From: Treponema sp. UBA6988
GTDB lineage: Bacteria > Spirochaetota > Spirochaetia > Treponematales > Treponemataceae
Length of the DNA: 27,481 nt
NCBI GenBank assembly: GCA_002448445.1
Contig: DJYC01000059.1
Location: 1 to 27,481, forward strand
Direction: 5' to 3'
Shown one piece after another: positions 1 through 6,931 of the stretch; the first letter of the stretch is position 1; the number at the start of each line of letters is the position of its first letter. A program made the translations under genes and the position numbers. The notes under the pieces were generated by a model, which made no database searches, was not told where the DNA came from, and was given only the letters and a program-made list of their open reading frames with translations.

Positions 1-621
1 CGCGCAAGAAGCGACGAACACAAAGAAGAAAGACTTTCTCAAATAAAAGAGGCAACGGCAGAACTTTTTGAAAGTGCCCCCTACTCAGAAATTACCCTTA
101 CCACGATTGCGGAAAAACTGGGCTGGTCCCGCGCAAACCTTTATAAATACGTTACGACAAAGGAAGAAATTTTTCTGGAAATTGCATCAGAAAAAATGGC
201 ATCTTACTACGGCTCCCTGCTTTCGGCTTTTCCAGAGGGAAACAATTTTTCTACAGATGTTATAGCCGAAGTTTGGGCTGGAATTTTAAATGCCAGTCAG
301 GATTACATGCGCTATGTTTCTTATCTTAACCCAGTGATAGAGACAAATGTTACGGTGGAAAGGCTTGCCATTTTTAAGAAGAAATATTATGACCTTGCCT
401 ATGCCTTCTGCGACAGGCTTTCCCGGATGCTTTCTTGCAGTCAGGATGCGGCATACAAAATTCAGCTGGACATATTGTTTTACGCTTCTTCAAATGCGGT
501 CTGCTGCTACAAAAATCCTTTGGTTCAGGAAGCTCTTAGGCAAATCAAGATTAGTCCTCCGCCCATGGATTTTTACAAGGACATGAAGGACTTTCTTAGG
601 ATGCGGCTTGAGTGGAAATAG
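1..621 (+). CDS. TetR family transcriptional regulator (5' truncated by window edge)
   Basis: The frame is open from the first base, so the true start lies outside the window. About 206 residues are visible. Residues 10-60 form a TetR-type N-terminal helix-turn-helix: a helix ending in AELFESAPYSEITL, then TTIAEKLGWSRANLYKYV as helix-turn and recognition helix, then TKEEIFLEI. The remaining ~145 residues are helical and divergent, as expected for the ligand-binding and dimerisation domain. TetR proteins are usually local repressors that respond to a small molecule; the target and ligand cannot be read here because the upstream neighbours are missing. The gene converges on the HAD gene with a 4-bp gap and no obvious terminator between them. 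Start codons at 68 and 196 are internal or out of frame and are not the gene start. Confidence 0.85.
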   Translation, partial: RARSDEHKEERLSQIKEATAELFESAPYSEITLTTIAEKLGWSRANLYKYVTTKEEIFLEIASEKMASYYGSLLSAFPEGNNFSTDVIAEVWAGILNASQDYMRYVSYLNPVIETNVTVERLAIFKKKYYDLAYAFCDRLSRMLSCSQDAAYKIQLDILFYASSNAVCCYKNPLVQEALRQIKISPPPMDFYKDMKDFLRMRLEWK

Positions 622-625
622 GATG

Positions 626-1270
626 CTAGTGAGAAAGAATTTGGGTCAAATCGGAAAATTGCTTTAGCTTTGCAAGATAGGAGTCTGCCTTTCCAAAGCC
701 GTAGGATGCCCACACAAAGGGAATGCCTGCCTGCTTGCAAGCGTCACAGTCAGTCTGTGTGTCGCCAATGTAAAGAGGGGATGTGATTTGGTTACGGGAA
801 ACAAGCATCATAAGGTTTTCAGCCTTGCCCCGCCCTGTCCTGCCGTAACATTCAAAGTCGCGCACGTAAGGCGTAAGGCCTGTCTTTTCCAGGGTAAGCT
901 CTATGTAGCCGCTCTGACAGTTGCTTACGACATAAAAATTGTTAAGGCCAGAAAGCTCTTTTACGGTTTCCACAACACCGGGGTAGCTTATGTCCATGTC
1001 CAGCTTGTAAAGGGCTTCCTGTTCCTGGGCACAGCAGGACGTTATAAGAATTGCGCGCTCGTCTGCGTTCAAATCTGGCCAGAGGGATTCAGCAATCTTA
1101 TCCATGGTCTTACCAAATTCCTTCTGCAAATCCTGGGCAACAACTTTCCTTGCGTTAAAGCCGCTCATGTCTATTGCCCTGTTCCACGCAACAGCCACAA
1201 TGCCCGTCGTGTTCCAAATGGTTCCGTCTATGTCCAGAATAATTCCGTCGTACTTGATGATGTCTTCCAT
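626..1270 (-). CDS. HAD-superfamily hydrolase (phosphoglycolate phosphatase-like)
   Basis: A 214-residue protein with the HAD phosphatase signature. Motif I is ILDIDGTIWN, with nucleophile Asp13 and general acid Asp15; motif IV is GDTQTD at about residues 169-174, which binds Mg2+. A helical cap lies between the Asp motif and VVSNCQSGY (motif II region). Length and motifs fit the small-molecule phosphatases of the Gph/beta-phosphoglucomutase type, which hydrolyse phosphate monoesters in the cytoplasm; the substrate cannot be predicted. I chose the ATG at 1270 because HAD domains normally begin a few residues before motif I. A GTG eight codons upstream (1294) is possible, and neither has a strong ribosome binding site. 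The next gene upstream on this strand ends 300 bp away, so it is probably transcribed alone. Confidence 0.85.
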   Translation of the reverse strand: MEDIIKYDGIILDIDGTIWNTTGIVAVAWNRAIDMSGFNARKVVAQDLQKEFGKTMDKIAESLWPDLNADERAILITSCCAQEQEALYKLDMDISYPGVVETVKELSGLNNFYVVSNCQSGYIELTLEKTGLTPYVRDFECYGRTGRGKAENLMMLVSRNQITSPLYIGDTQTDCDACKQAGIPFVWASYGFGKADSYLAKLKQFSDLTQILSH

Positions 1271-1383
1271 TCTGGCAAGTGTAGCAAAAAACACGAACTT
1301 GTTAAATAGGAAGCAGCTTTTACTGAGCAGTAAACGGCAAGTGCAAATTTAAAACAAAACTAGAAAGCATTTTTCTAAAACAC

Positions 1384-1513
1384 GGTAGGCTTCCATTCCC
1401 GCCGGGAACCGCACCGAAAACCCATGATGCGCGGTAATAGGTGTCTAACTCCCTCCGGTCGTACCGCGCAAAATGGGTTTTCGGCACGAACCCCGGCTCC
1501 ATTACAGCCTACC
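1384..1513. repeat. Long imperfect inverted repeat (130-nt hairpin)
   Basis: Four nested complementary blocks run through this spacer in mirror order: GGTAGGCT 1384-1391 with AGCCTACC 1506-1513; GCCGGG 1401-1406 with CCCGGC 1492-1497; CCGAAAACCCAT 1414-1425 with ATGGGTTTTCGG 1473-1484; GCGCGGTA 1429-1436 with TACCGCGC 1462-1469. The loop is about 25 nt. This folds into one long stem with small internal loops and fills most of the 300-bp gap between the HAD and CAP genes. It could be an extragenic palindrome, a structured RNA or a terminator. A 60-codon frame through it is explained by the GC-rich arms. Confidence 0.8.
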
Positions 1514-1577
1514 TACACTTTTATCGCATAGTGCAGTTTCTGTTTACGAACAGCACTTGGTAAATACTTAACAGATT

Positions 1578-2153
1578 TTACTGTGCCGTTACCAAAGCCC
1601 AGTAGTAGCCGTATGAGGAGCCTGGAGAATAAACGTATGCAATGCCAACTCTTGTTGCTCCTGCCGCAAGCAGGATTCGCCTGTGTCCCTGACCAGCGTA
1701 ATTTTTATCTTCTTCACGCCAGCCATTCGCAACGCTTACACCGGTGGAATAACCAGCCGCAATACATTCGCCAGCGGGGCTTAGAGAAACACCAGCCTCT
1801 GAAAAAGCAGTAAAACAACTACTTCCGTTTGGCCTTGTGTGATCAAAATTCTGAACCAGCTCCCTTGCCCTAATCGATGCAACGCGGCACAAATCTTCAT
1901 CAAGAACAAAGGCTGCCCTTCCGGTAACTGGAACCTGCGTGGTATTACCTTCATCCCACTGCCAAGTGTTGCTGGTACGGAAAGTATTTATCGTCTCAAA
2001 GCAACTCAGCACCTGCTCATCAATATTAACATCAATATTAACATCAATATCATCATCGTCATCATCGCTTCCCTTTGAGCAAGAAGAAAAAGAAAAAAGC
2101 AGGGCGCTTGCTACAAAAGCAGATAAAAGTGAAAACAAAAAACGTCTTTTCAT
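1578..2153 (-). CDS. CAP/SCP-domain lipoprotein
   Basis: A 191-residue secreted lipoprotein. The signal peptide MKRRFLFSLLSAFVAS... ends in lipobox FSSC with Cys25. A very acidic linker follows (six Asp, then repeated I-D-V-N, residues ~30-46). The rest is a CAP domain (cysteine-rich secretory/antigen 5/PR-1): an FRTSN helix, DLCRVASIRARELVQNFDHT, HTRPNG, then GECIAAGYSTG...NGW and GQGHRRILL, ending with VGIAYVYSPG and YYWA. The His of HTRPNG, the Glu of GECIAA and the His of GHRR match the conserved CAP cavity residues. Bacterial CAP proteins are extracytoplasmic and mostly of unknown function. A GGGGG run lies 8 nt before the ATG. Monocistronic by spacing. Confidence 0.9.
   Translation of the reverse strand: MKRRFLFSLLSAFVASALLFSFSSCSKGSDDDDDDIDVNIDVNIDEQVLSCFETINTFRTSNTWQWDEGNTTQVPVTGRAAFVLDEDLCRVASIRARELVQNFDHTRPNGSSCFTAFSEAGVSLSPAGECIAAGYSTGVSVANGWREEDKNYAGQGHRRILLAAGATRVGIAYVYSPGSSYGYYWALVTAQ
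2018..2067 (-). repeat. In-frame microsatellite encoding the Asp-rich linker
   Basis: Inside the CAP lipoprotein gene, a 12-bp unit (ATTGATGTTAAT on the minus strand) occurs twice and then in part. It is preceded by a GAT/GAC trinucleotide run. Both units are multiples of three, so slippage would change linker length without breaking the frame. The tract sits directly after the lipid-anchored cysteine. Confidence 0.75.
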
Positions 2154-2644
2154 GGTTGAACCCCCGTCCTTTATTATGGAATGGAATTCGCTGCTTGTAA
2201 AGAGTTGCCGCTAAAAATATTCCTTGTTGCGAACCGTGTTCTTGAGAACCAAGCCTAGCCGGGATTGGAGGGGTTGCGAAGCAAGTACCCGAAGAGTACC
2301 GGCCGTAAGGGCAAGCCCCGGAAAACTTGCCAGTCATTTTTGCCAACAAAAGACGCGACATCCATGTCGCTATCAGTTTACGCGTTATGGACATCCCGAA
2401 GGAAAATCAAGTCGGAACCAGAAACAGAAAAAGCCGCTCCCCTTTTACGGAAAACGGCCTTTCTTATAAATTAAATTCTGTTACTTAAAGTCAAAACGAA
2501 ACTTATCTAACAGCGCAACTTCAAGCGTACTTGCCCACAATTTAAGCAGGCGTTGCGGGCGGCGTTTGAGCCCGCAGAGGGGGTAGCACGCAACGAAGTG
2601 CGGGCGCAGGGGGAGACATCCCCCTCCTAGACAAAACTAAAATC
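2154..2644. other. Gene-free spacer with GC-rich palindromes
   Basis: No convincing gene is seen in about 490 bp. It holds a fragment (about 2263-2330) resembling, in inverse orientation, part of the composite repeat found at 4.7 and 26.8 kb (shared GGGATTGGAGGGG and CCCCGGAAA blocks). It also has a perfect GCGACAT-CC-ATGTCGC hairpin near 2350-2370, a candidate htpG terminator, and a GC-rich stretch at 2549-2632 with a GGGGGA/TCCCCC stem. The short frames here are frequent in such GC-rich repeats and have no recognisable protein. Confidence 0.6.
2428..2459 (-). terminator. Candidate rho-independent terminator downstream of htpG
   Basis: Read on the minus strand, a GGCCG...CGGC stem with a G-U-rich inner helix is followed by five Ts (AAAAA at 2428-2432 on the plus strand). 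It lies 186 bp after the htpG stop, so it would give a long 3' untranslated region. The stem is modest. Confidence 0.4.
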
Positions 2645-4651
2645 CTACCTGGACAAAAGCGCGTTCAGTGCCTTTACAAAGTCAGCAGGATCCTTTAGCT
2701 CTGCCCCGTCAACAAGCATTGCCTGGTCAAGAAGAACCTCGCTAACCTGGCCAATAAAGGTCTCGTCGCTTTCCGCAGCAAGCTTCTTAACAATCGGATG
2801 CTCTGCGTTAATTTCAAGGATAGGCTTTACAAGGGAAGCATTGCCCTGTCCCATTGCCCTCATCATGCGCTCCATCTGAATGCTGGGGTCGTTCTCGTCA
2901 ATAACGATGCATGAAGGGCTGTCGCTAAGGCGCTTGCTAAGCACAACGTCCTTTACGCGGTCACCGAGAGCCTTCTTTATCTTTTCCTGAACAGGCTTGA
3001 ATTCCTCTTCCTTCTTCTTAGCCTCTTCCTTGTCCACGCCAAGCTCTTCGTCGCTGCCTGCGCGGTTAACAGCCTTAAGGTCAAAGTCGCCGTACTTGCC
3101 GTAAGCAGGAATTACGATGTCGTCAATCTCGTCGCAGCAGATAAGGACTTCAAAGCCCTTCTTCTTGTAAGCTTCAAGCAGCGGTGAAGAACGCAGGTTC
3201 TTTTCGTCAGTGCCTGTAATATAGTAGATAGCCTTCTGGCCTTCCTTCATGCGCTTAACATAATCAGCAAGGCTTGTCCACTTGCCATCCCCGTCACCAC
3301 TAGCATCCGTACTCTTAAAGCGGATAATAGCGGCAATCTCGTCGCGGTTTGCAAAGTCAGAGTAAAGGCCTTCCTTAAGCGGGCGGTTGTAGTTCTTAAC
3401 AAACTTTGTCCACTTTTCAACCTTTGCCTTTTCTTCATCGGTCAGTTCCTTTGCCTTACCGTCTGCATCCTTAGAGTCAGCGGCATGCTCCTTTACAATC
3501 TTGTCCGCATCCTCACCAATCTTCTTAAATTCGCCAAGCAGCTTCTTTACGGACTGGGTCTTAATAGTCTCCAAAATCCTGTTCTGCTGCAAAATCTCGC
3601 GGCTAACGTTAAGAGGCAAATCCTCACTGTCTATAATACCGCGTACAAAGCGCAGGTAGCTAGGCAAAAGCTCGCGGTCGTCGTCCGTAATAAAAACGCG
3701 CTTAACGTAAAGCTTAAGACCGCTCTTGTAGTCCGCCTGGTACATGTCAAAAGGCGCAACCTGCGGAACATAGAACAAAGTCGTGTATTCCTGGGTTCCC
3801 TCCGCATGAGTGTGAAGGTGCAAAAGCGGATCAGTACCGTCGTGGCTTATGGTCTTGTAAAAGTCGTTGTAGTCTGCTTCCTTAAGCTCGCTCTTGTTCT
3901 TCTTCCAAAGTGCATTTGCGCTGTTAACCTGCTCAACCTTGCTCTCCTCTCCCTCAGCCTTGCCGTCCTTGTCGTACTTGGTCTGGGTGTAGTGAAGGTA
4001 AATGGGGAATGCAATGTGGTTTGAATACTTCTTGATAAGCTCGTCAATCTTCCAGCGTGAAGCATAGTCCTTGCTGTCGTCGTTCAGGTGAATCTCTATA
4101 GCAGAACCAAGTGTCTCCGCCTTGTCAAAACCGTAAAGCTTGGCCTTCTCGTTTGAAGAATCAATCTCTTCTATTTCGTAGGAATTAGTTCCGTCGCTGC
4201 TCCAGTGCCAAATTTTACCGTCCCCACCGGCGCGGCGTGTATAAACGTCAATCAGCTTTGCCGCCATAAAAGCAGAATAAAAGCCAACGCCAAACTGACC
4301 AATCAGGTCTGAATTAGGATTACCGCTCTTGGAAAGCTGCTCAATAAAAGCCTTTGTGCCGGAGCGGGCAATAGTACCAAGGTTAGCGGTCAAATCCTGA
4401 TCGCTCATACCAATACCGTTATCCTGAACCGTAAGCACCTGCTTCTTCTCGTCAAAAGTAATGTCTATGCGGGGGTTAAACACAATGCTCTTGTAGGCAT
4501 CGTCGCTCACCGTAAGGTATTTTAGCTTGTCCAGGGCATCGGATGCGTTGGAAACAATCTCGCGCAAAAAGATGTCCTTGTTTGAATACATTGAATGGAT
4601 AATTAATTTTAAAAGCTGATTTACTTCCGTCTGGAACTCATACTTTGCCAT
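2645..4651 (-). CDS. htpG: Molecular chaperone HtpG (Hsp90 family)
   Basis: A 668-residue full-length bacterial Hsp90, an ATP-dependent cytoplasmic homodimeric chaperone that remodels client proteins. The N-terminal GHKL ATPase shows REIVSNASDALDKL (catalytic Glu31, Mg-binding Asn35), DNGIGM with nucleotide-binding Asp77, GTIARSGT, and the lid/glycine motif GQFGVGFYSAFM. The middle domain carries PLNVSREILQQNRIL with the conserved Arg that reaches the ATP phosphate. The C-terminal dimerisation domain includes SDSPSCIVIDENDPSIQMERMMRAMG. As in other bacterial forms, there is no MEEVD tail. A ribosome binding site AGAGGG precedes the ATG. A sigma70-like promoter is visible upstream, and no CIRCE element is seen. 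Confidence 0.98.
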   Translation of the reverse strand: MAKYEFQTEVNQLLKLIIHSMYSNKDIFLREIVSNASDALDKLKYLTVSDDAYKSIVFNPRIDITFDEKKQVLTVQDNGIGMSDQDLTANLGTIARSGTKAFIEQLSKSGNPNSDLIGQFGVGFYSAFMAAKLIDVYTRRAGGDGKIWHWSSDGTNSYEIEEIDSSNEKAKLYGFDKAETLGSAIEIHLNDDSKDYASRWKIDELIKKYSNHIAFPIYLHYTQTKYDKDGKAEGEESKVEQVNSANALWKKNKSELKEADYNDFYKTISHDGTDPLLHLHTHAEGTQEYTTLFYVPQVAPFDMYQADYKSGLKLYVKRVFITDDDRELLPSYLRFVRGIIDSEDLPLNVSREILQQNRILETIKTQSVKKLLGEFKKIGEDADKIVKEHAADSKDADGKAKELTDEEKAKVEKWTKFVKNYNRPLKEGLYSDFANRDEIAAIIRFKSTDASGDGDGKWTSLADYVKRMKEGQKAIYYITGTDEKNLRSSPLLEAYKKKGFEVLICCDEIDDIVIPAYGKYGDFDLKAVNRAGSDEELGVDKEEAKKKEEEFKPVQEKIKKALGDRVKDVVLSKRLSDSPSCIVIDENDPSIQMERMMRAMGQGNASLVKPILEINAEHPIVKKLAAESDETFIGQVSEVLLDQAMLVDGAELKDPADFVKALNALLSR

Positions 4652-4684
4652 TTTTGCCCTCTAAATCAAAAAAAGATTAATTTC

Positions 4685-4714
4685 ATTCTATAAAATAACA
4701 AATTTTACTGGCAA
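4685..4714 (-). promoter_or_regulatory. Candidate htpG promoter
   Basis: On the minus strand, TTGCCA (4709-4714) and TAGAAT (4685-4690) are separated by 18 bp. They lie about 35 bp before the htpG ATG in a very AT-rich stretch. They match the -35 and -10 consensus at five of six positions each. No inverted CIRCE heat-shock operator is visible nearby. Confidence 0.5.
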
Positions 4715-4734
4715 TCGGCAAATTTTTTTATTTT

Positions 4735-5364
4735 TTTGAACGGTACTTTTCTGGACGAAGCCCTAATTGCTCTACCATTCGATCTTTGGCTAACTCGACA
4801 GACAAGGCATCGCGTCACGGGCTTTCCGGGGTTCCGGCATTCGCCTCCATTGCCTAACGGCAACGGCTTACGCCGCCCCTCCAATCCCGCGTAGGACTGG
4901 CACTAAAAAAATCCTTCCCTGGATTTTTTTAGTGATTGCAGAATCGCTATGCAATTCTGCATGCTGCTAAGCCGCCATCCTTGGCTCTATATTATTTGGC
5001 AAGAAACAAAAAAAACGTTCCCTGAGCTTGCCCGCAAAAAATCCCTCCATGGATTTTTCTAGGGATTGCAGAATCGCTGCGCAATTCTGCACGCTGCTAA
5101 GCCGCCATCCTTGGCTCTTTATTATTTGGCAAGTAACAAAAAAAACTCGTTCCCTGAGCTTGCCCGCAAAAAATCCCTCCCTGGCTCGGTATTCCTTGGC
5201 AAGTAACAATTACGTTCCCTGCACTCGCAGCGCAGCGTCAAGCGGCTTGTCGAAGGGAACTCCCTTCCCCAAAAAAGCATTTGTAGCAAAAAAAACATGG
5301 ATTTTTTTAGTGATTGCAGAATCGCTGCGCAATTCTACACGCCACTAAGTCGCCATCCATGGCT
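4735..5364 (+). repeat. Composite dispersed repeat, copy 1
   Basis: This spacer has no gene. It begins with a ~180-bp module (ACGGTACTTTT...CTCTACCAT...GGCTTTCCGGGG...TTCGCCTCCATTGCCT...GGCAACGGCT...CCAATCC). Diverged ~125-bp units then follow in tandem, starting near 4915, 5041, 5172 (truncated) and 5296. Each full unit holds TGGATTTTT, a TTGCAGAAT...ATTCTGC inverted repeat, GCTAAGCCGCCATCC and TTGGCTCT. The same order of modules recurs at 26.76-27.15 kb. The last unit runs up to the stop codon of the YoeB toxin. It looks like a non-coding repeat family; short frames inside it are not counted as genes. Confidence 0.8.
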
Positions 5365-5628
5365 CTATTTATCGTCGTAATGGTTTTTGCACTGATAAAT
5401 TTTTACTACTTCACCATCAATTTTATAAATAAGGCGGTTCTTTTCGTCAATTTCACGACTCCACCATCCCGAAAGATTTCCCTTTAAGGCTTCCGGATGC
5501 CCTATTCCCGAATAACCGTTTCTTGAAATGTCTGAAAGAAGCTTGTTGATTTTCTTGAGGGTCTTTTTGTCCTGCTCAAGCCAATACACAAATTGATCCC
5601 ACGCTTGTTCTTCAAAGGAAATTTTCAT
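5365..5628 (-). CDS. yoeB: YoeB-family mRNA interferase toxin
   Basis: An 87-residue toxin of the Txe/YoeB branch of the RelE superfamily. These proteins bind the ribosomal A site and cleave mRNA during translation. It keeps the YoeB pattern FEEQAWDQFVYWLEQDKKTLKKIN, then GHPEALKGNLSGWWSREID, RLIYKI and CKNHY. The catalytic residues fall at the family positions: Glu46, Arg65, His83 and Tyr84, so it appears active. Its ATG overlaps the antitoxin stop by 4 bp (ATGA), which gives translational coupling. The unusual point is the partner: classical YoeB pairs with YefM, but the upstream antitoxin here is of the RelB/DinJ type. Confidence 0.95.
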   Translation of the reverse strand: MKISFEEQAWDQFVYWLEQDKKTLKKINKLLSDISRNGYSGIGHPEALKGNLSGWWSREIDEKNRLIYKIDGEVVKIYQCKNHYDDK

Positions 5629-5909
5629 TTTGCCATAGACTCCAATTCTTCAAGCGTTTTTGTTACAAACTTCAGTTTTCCCTCTTCTTCCAGTTTTTTT
5701 ATCTCTTCCAAGTGCCTGATGTTTGCTGGATTGTAGAATCCGTCGTCTTCCTGAGCCTGTACTTCAAAAGGAATTTTCCTGCTGCGGATAACGGCTTTTG
5801 TAAAGACATTGTATGCGGCCGAAACACTAAGCCCCATACTTTTACAAATTTCTGCGAACGCCTTCTTGTCCGAGTTGTCTATGCGTATTGTCAAATTTGC
5901 CTGTGCCAT
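5625..5909 (-). CDS. RelB/DinJ-family antitoxin
   Basis: A 94-residue antitoxin. The N-terminal half (ANLTIRIDNSDKKAFAEICK, then MGLSVSAAYNVFTKAVI) is a ribbon-helix-helix of the RelB/DinJ family, which dimerises and binds DNA. The C-terminal half (HLEEIKKLEEEGKLKF...LEELESM) is charged and helical, fitting the toxin-wrapping segment. It is first in the operon, with a strong AGAGGTGA ribosome binding site before the ATG, and overlaps the toxin by 4 bp. RHH antitoxins usually repress their own promoter, and a palindrome lies over the predicted -35 region. Confidence 0.92.
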   Translation of the reverse strand: MAQANLTIRIDNSDKKAFAEICKSMGLSVSAAYNVFTKAVIRSRKIPFEVQAQEDDGFYNPANIRHLEEIKKLEEEGKLKFVTKTLEELESMAK

Positions 5910-5942
5910 AACATCACCTCTCTTTCATGCGCTTTTACATCA

Positions 5943-5976
5943 ATTATACATCATTTGCACTAAAATTCAAGTGCAA
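5943..5976 (-). promoter_or_regulatory. Toxin-antitoxin promoter with overlapping operator-like palindrome
   Basis: On the minus strand, TTGAAT (5965-5970), a 16-bp spacer and TATAAT (5943-5948) form a good promoter 34 bp before the antitoxin ATG. A perfect 7-bp inverted repeat, TTGCACT (5955-5961) and AGTGCAA (5970-5976) with an 8-bp centre, covers the -35 and part of the spacer. That is where an RHH antitoxin would need to bind for autorepression. The palindrome and boxes are visible; the regulatory role is inferred. Confidence 0.65.
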
Positions 5977-6029
5977 GAGCAATACTGTTAATCTACAATG
6001 AGCGCAACACCGTTTTTGCCACAAAACGT

Positions 6030-6056
6030 GTCATTGTCGGGCTAGACCCGACAATC
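6030..6056. repeat. Short GC-rich extragenic hairpin
   Basis: TTGTCGGG (6034-6041), a CTAGA loop and CCCGACAA (6047-6054) form a perfect 8-bp stem just downstream of the lipoprotein gene at 6070-6828. It has no T-run on the minus strand. A related stem with the flanking GTCATTG is at 7551-7569, so this is probably a small repeat family. Confidence 0.6.
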
Positions 6057-6069
6057 CATTATCAAATCC

Positions 6070-6828
6070 CTACCCCACAATAAACGTAATCCCGCTCTTA
6101 CTTGCCTTGGCGGATTTTGTACACAAATGGTATGGAGAATCACCATTCATCGATACAGAAAGTTCAAATGTATAGGTAAAACCAGGCTCAAAGAAATAAT
6201 CTGTTAAAGAAGCTTTACAAGAACATCCATCGTTATAATACAACTCGAGGCCTAAACCAGGAATCAAATAGGAGTCTCCGTTTTTACAGGTGATTCTCAC
6301 AGTTGTTGTGAATATTCCGGAAGCATCAATTCCAGATGTATCTTTGAAAAATATTTCATTATCCGCTTCAACCGCTTCCATTACTATCCTTGCAGTATTT
6401 TCGGCACCACCCTTTACAAGAGCTTCCGTAGCACCGTAAAACCTAACCTCGCCATCATCAATTCCTCGGATTGCAATGTTGTATGTGCCAGCCCTAAGCT
6501 GGTCTATAGTAAGGGTTGTACCGGGAGTAATGCCTGTATATTTTTCCACTTCATCATTATCGGAATCCCTTATGTATACAGAAAAAGTCATGCTACTGGA
6601 CACGAACTCTTCCTGGAAAGATCCAGAACTTGCAATTGAGCGTGAAGAAGAAGATGCAGCCGGCATTGCAATGGTAAGGGAACCAGAACCGTCATCGTTT
6701 GCAGAACAAGAACTTAACAGGCAGCAAATCAGAAAATAAAAAACAATGGCCGCAAAAGCAAGGATATGCAAAATCAAGCTAAAAGAAAAGGACTTTGCGG
6801 CAGACTTGCACTTCAAATTACTATACAT
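6070..6828 (-). CDS. Lipoprotein of unknown function, candidate phase-variable (read OFF)
   Basis: The intact frame from the ATG at 6828 gives 252 residues: a long basic N-region, a hydrophobic stretch (residues 14-38) and lipobox LSSC with Cys41. The mature part is Ser-rich (SSSSRSIASSGS) and then predicted beta-rich (TTLTIDQLRAGTYNIAIRGIDDGE), like surface beta-sandwich domains. No family is recognised. The ATG at 6828 has no ribosome binding site. A much better start is the ATG at 6857, 5 nt after a perfect GGAGG (6863-6867). It reads into a C8 tract and, with eight Cs, stops after 14 codons at 6813-6815. Nine (or six) Cs would join it in frame to this protein. So expression is probably controlled by tract length. 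No clear partner gene. Confidence 0.75.
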   Translation of the reverse strand: MYSNLKCKSAAKSFSFSLILHILAFAAIVFYFLICCLLSSCSANDDGSGSLTIAMPAASSSSRSIASSGSFQEEFVSSSMTFSVYIRDSDNDEVEKYTGITPGTTLTIDQLRAGTYNIAIRGIDDGEVRFYGATEALVKGGAENTARIVMEAVEADNEIFFKDTSGIDASGIFTTTVRITCKNGDSYLIPGLGLELYYNDGCSCKASLTDYFFEPGFTYTFELSVSMNGDSPYHLCTKSAKASKSGITFIVG

Positions 6829-6839
6829 TTTGCAAGACA

Positions 6840-6847
6840 GGGGGGGG
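6840..6847 (-). repeat. C8 homopolymer (plus-strand G8) between strong start and lipoprotein frame
   Basis: Eight consecutive Cs on the coding strand lie between the GGAGG-preceded ATG at 6857 and the downstream ATG at 6828. The distance between the two ATGs is 29 nt, so they are out of frame; one added C or two lost Cs restores the frame. Homopolymeric G/C tracts of this length are typical slipped-strand switches. Confidence 0.8.
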
Positions 6848-6931
6848 TAATTTTCATGAAAACCTCCAAAACTCTTTTTAAATTATAACGCAATTCGCAG
6901 AAGTTTCAAGAATCTTACCCCAAAATACCCG

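Noticed and set aside
1301..1449. Integron attC-like motifs (GTTAAAT at 1301, GTCTAAC at 1443) beside a large hairpin
   Set aside because: The two core-like heptamers are in the wrong order on both strands for an attC site, do not flank the hairpin symmetrically, and no integrase or cassette array is present.
1320..1502. 60-codon frame inside the large hairpin
   Set aside because: The frame follows the GC-rich palindrome arms and has no ribosome site, so it is better explained by the inverted repeat.
3485..4024. 179-codon open frame antisense to htpG
   Set aside because: It lies wholly inside htpG on the opposite strand, is Leu/Val-rich in the way expected of a complement of charged codons, and has no family match.
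4652..4734. CIRCE (HrcA) heat-shock operator before htpG
   Set aside because: I looked for the inverted TTAGCACTC/GAGTGCTAA pattern and did not find it.
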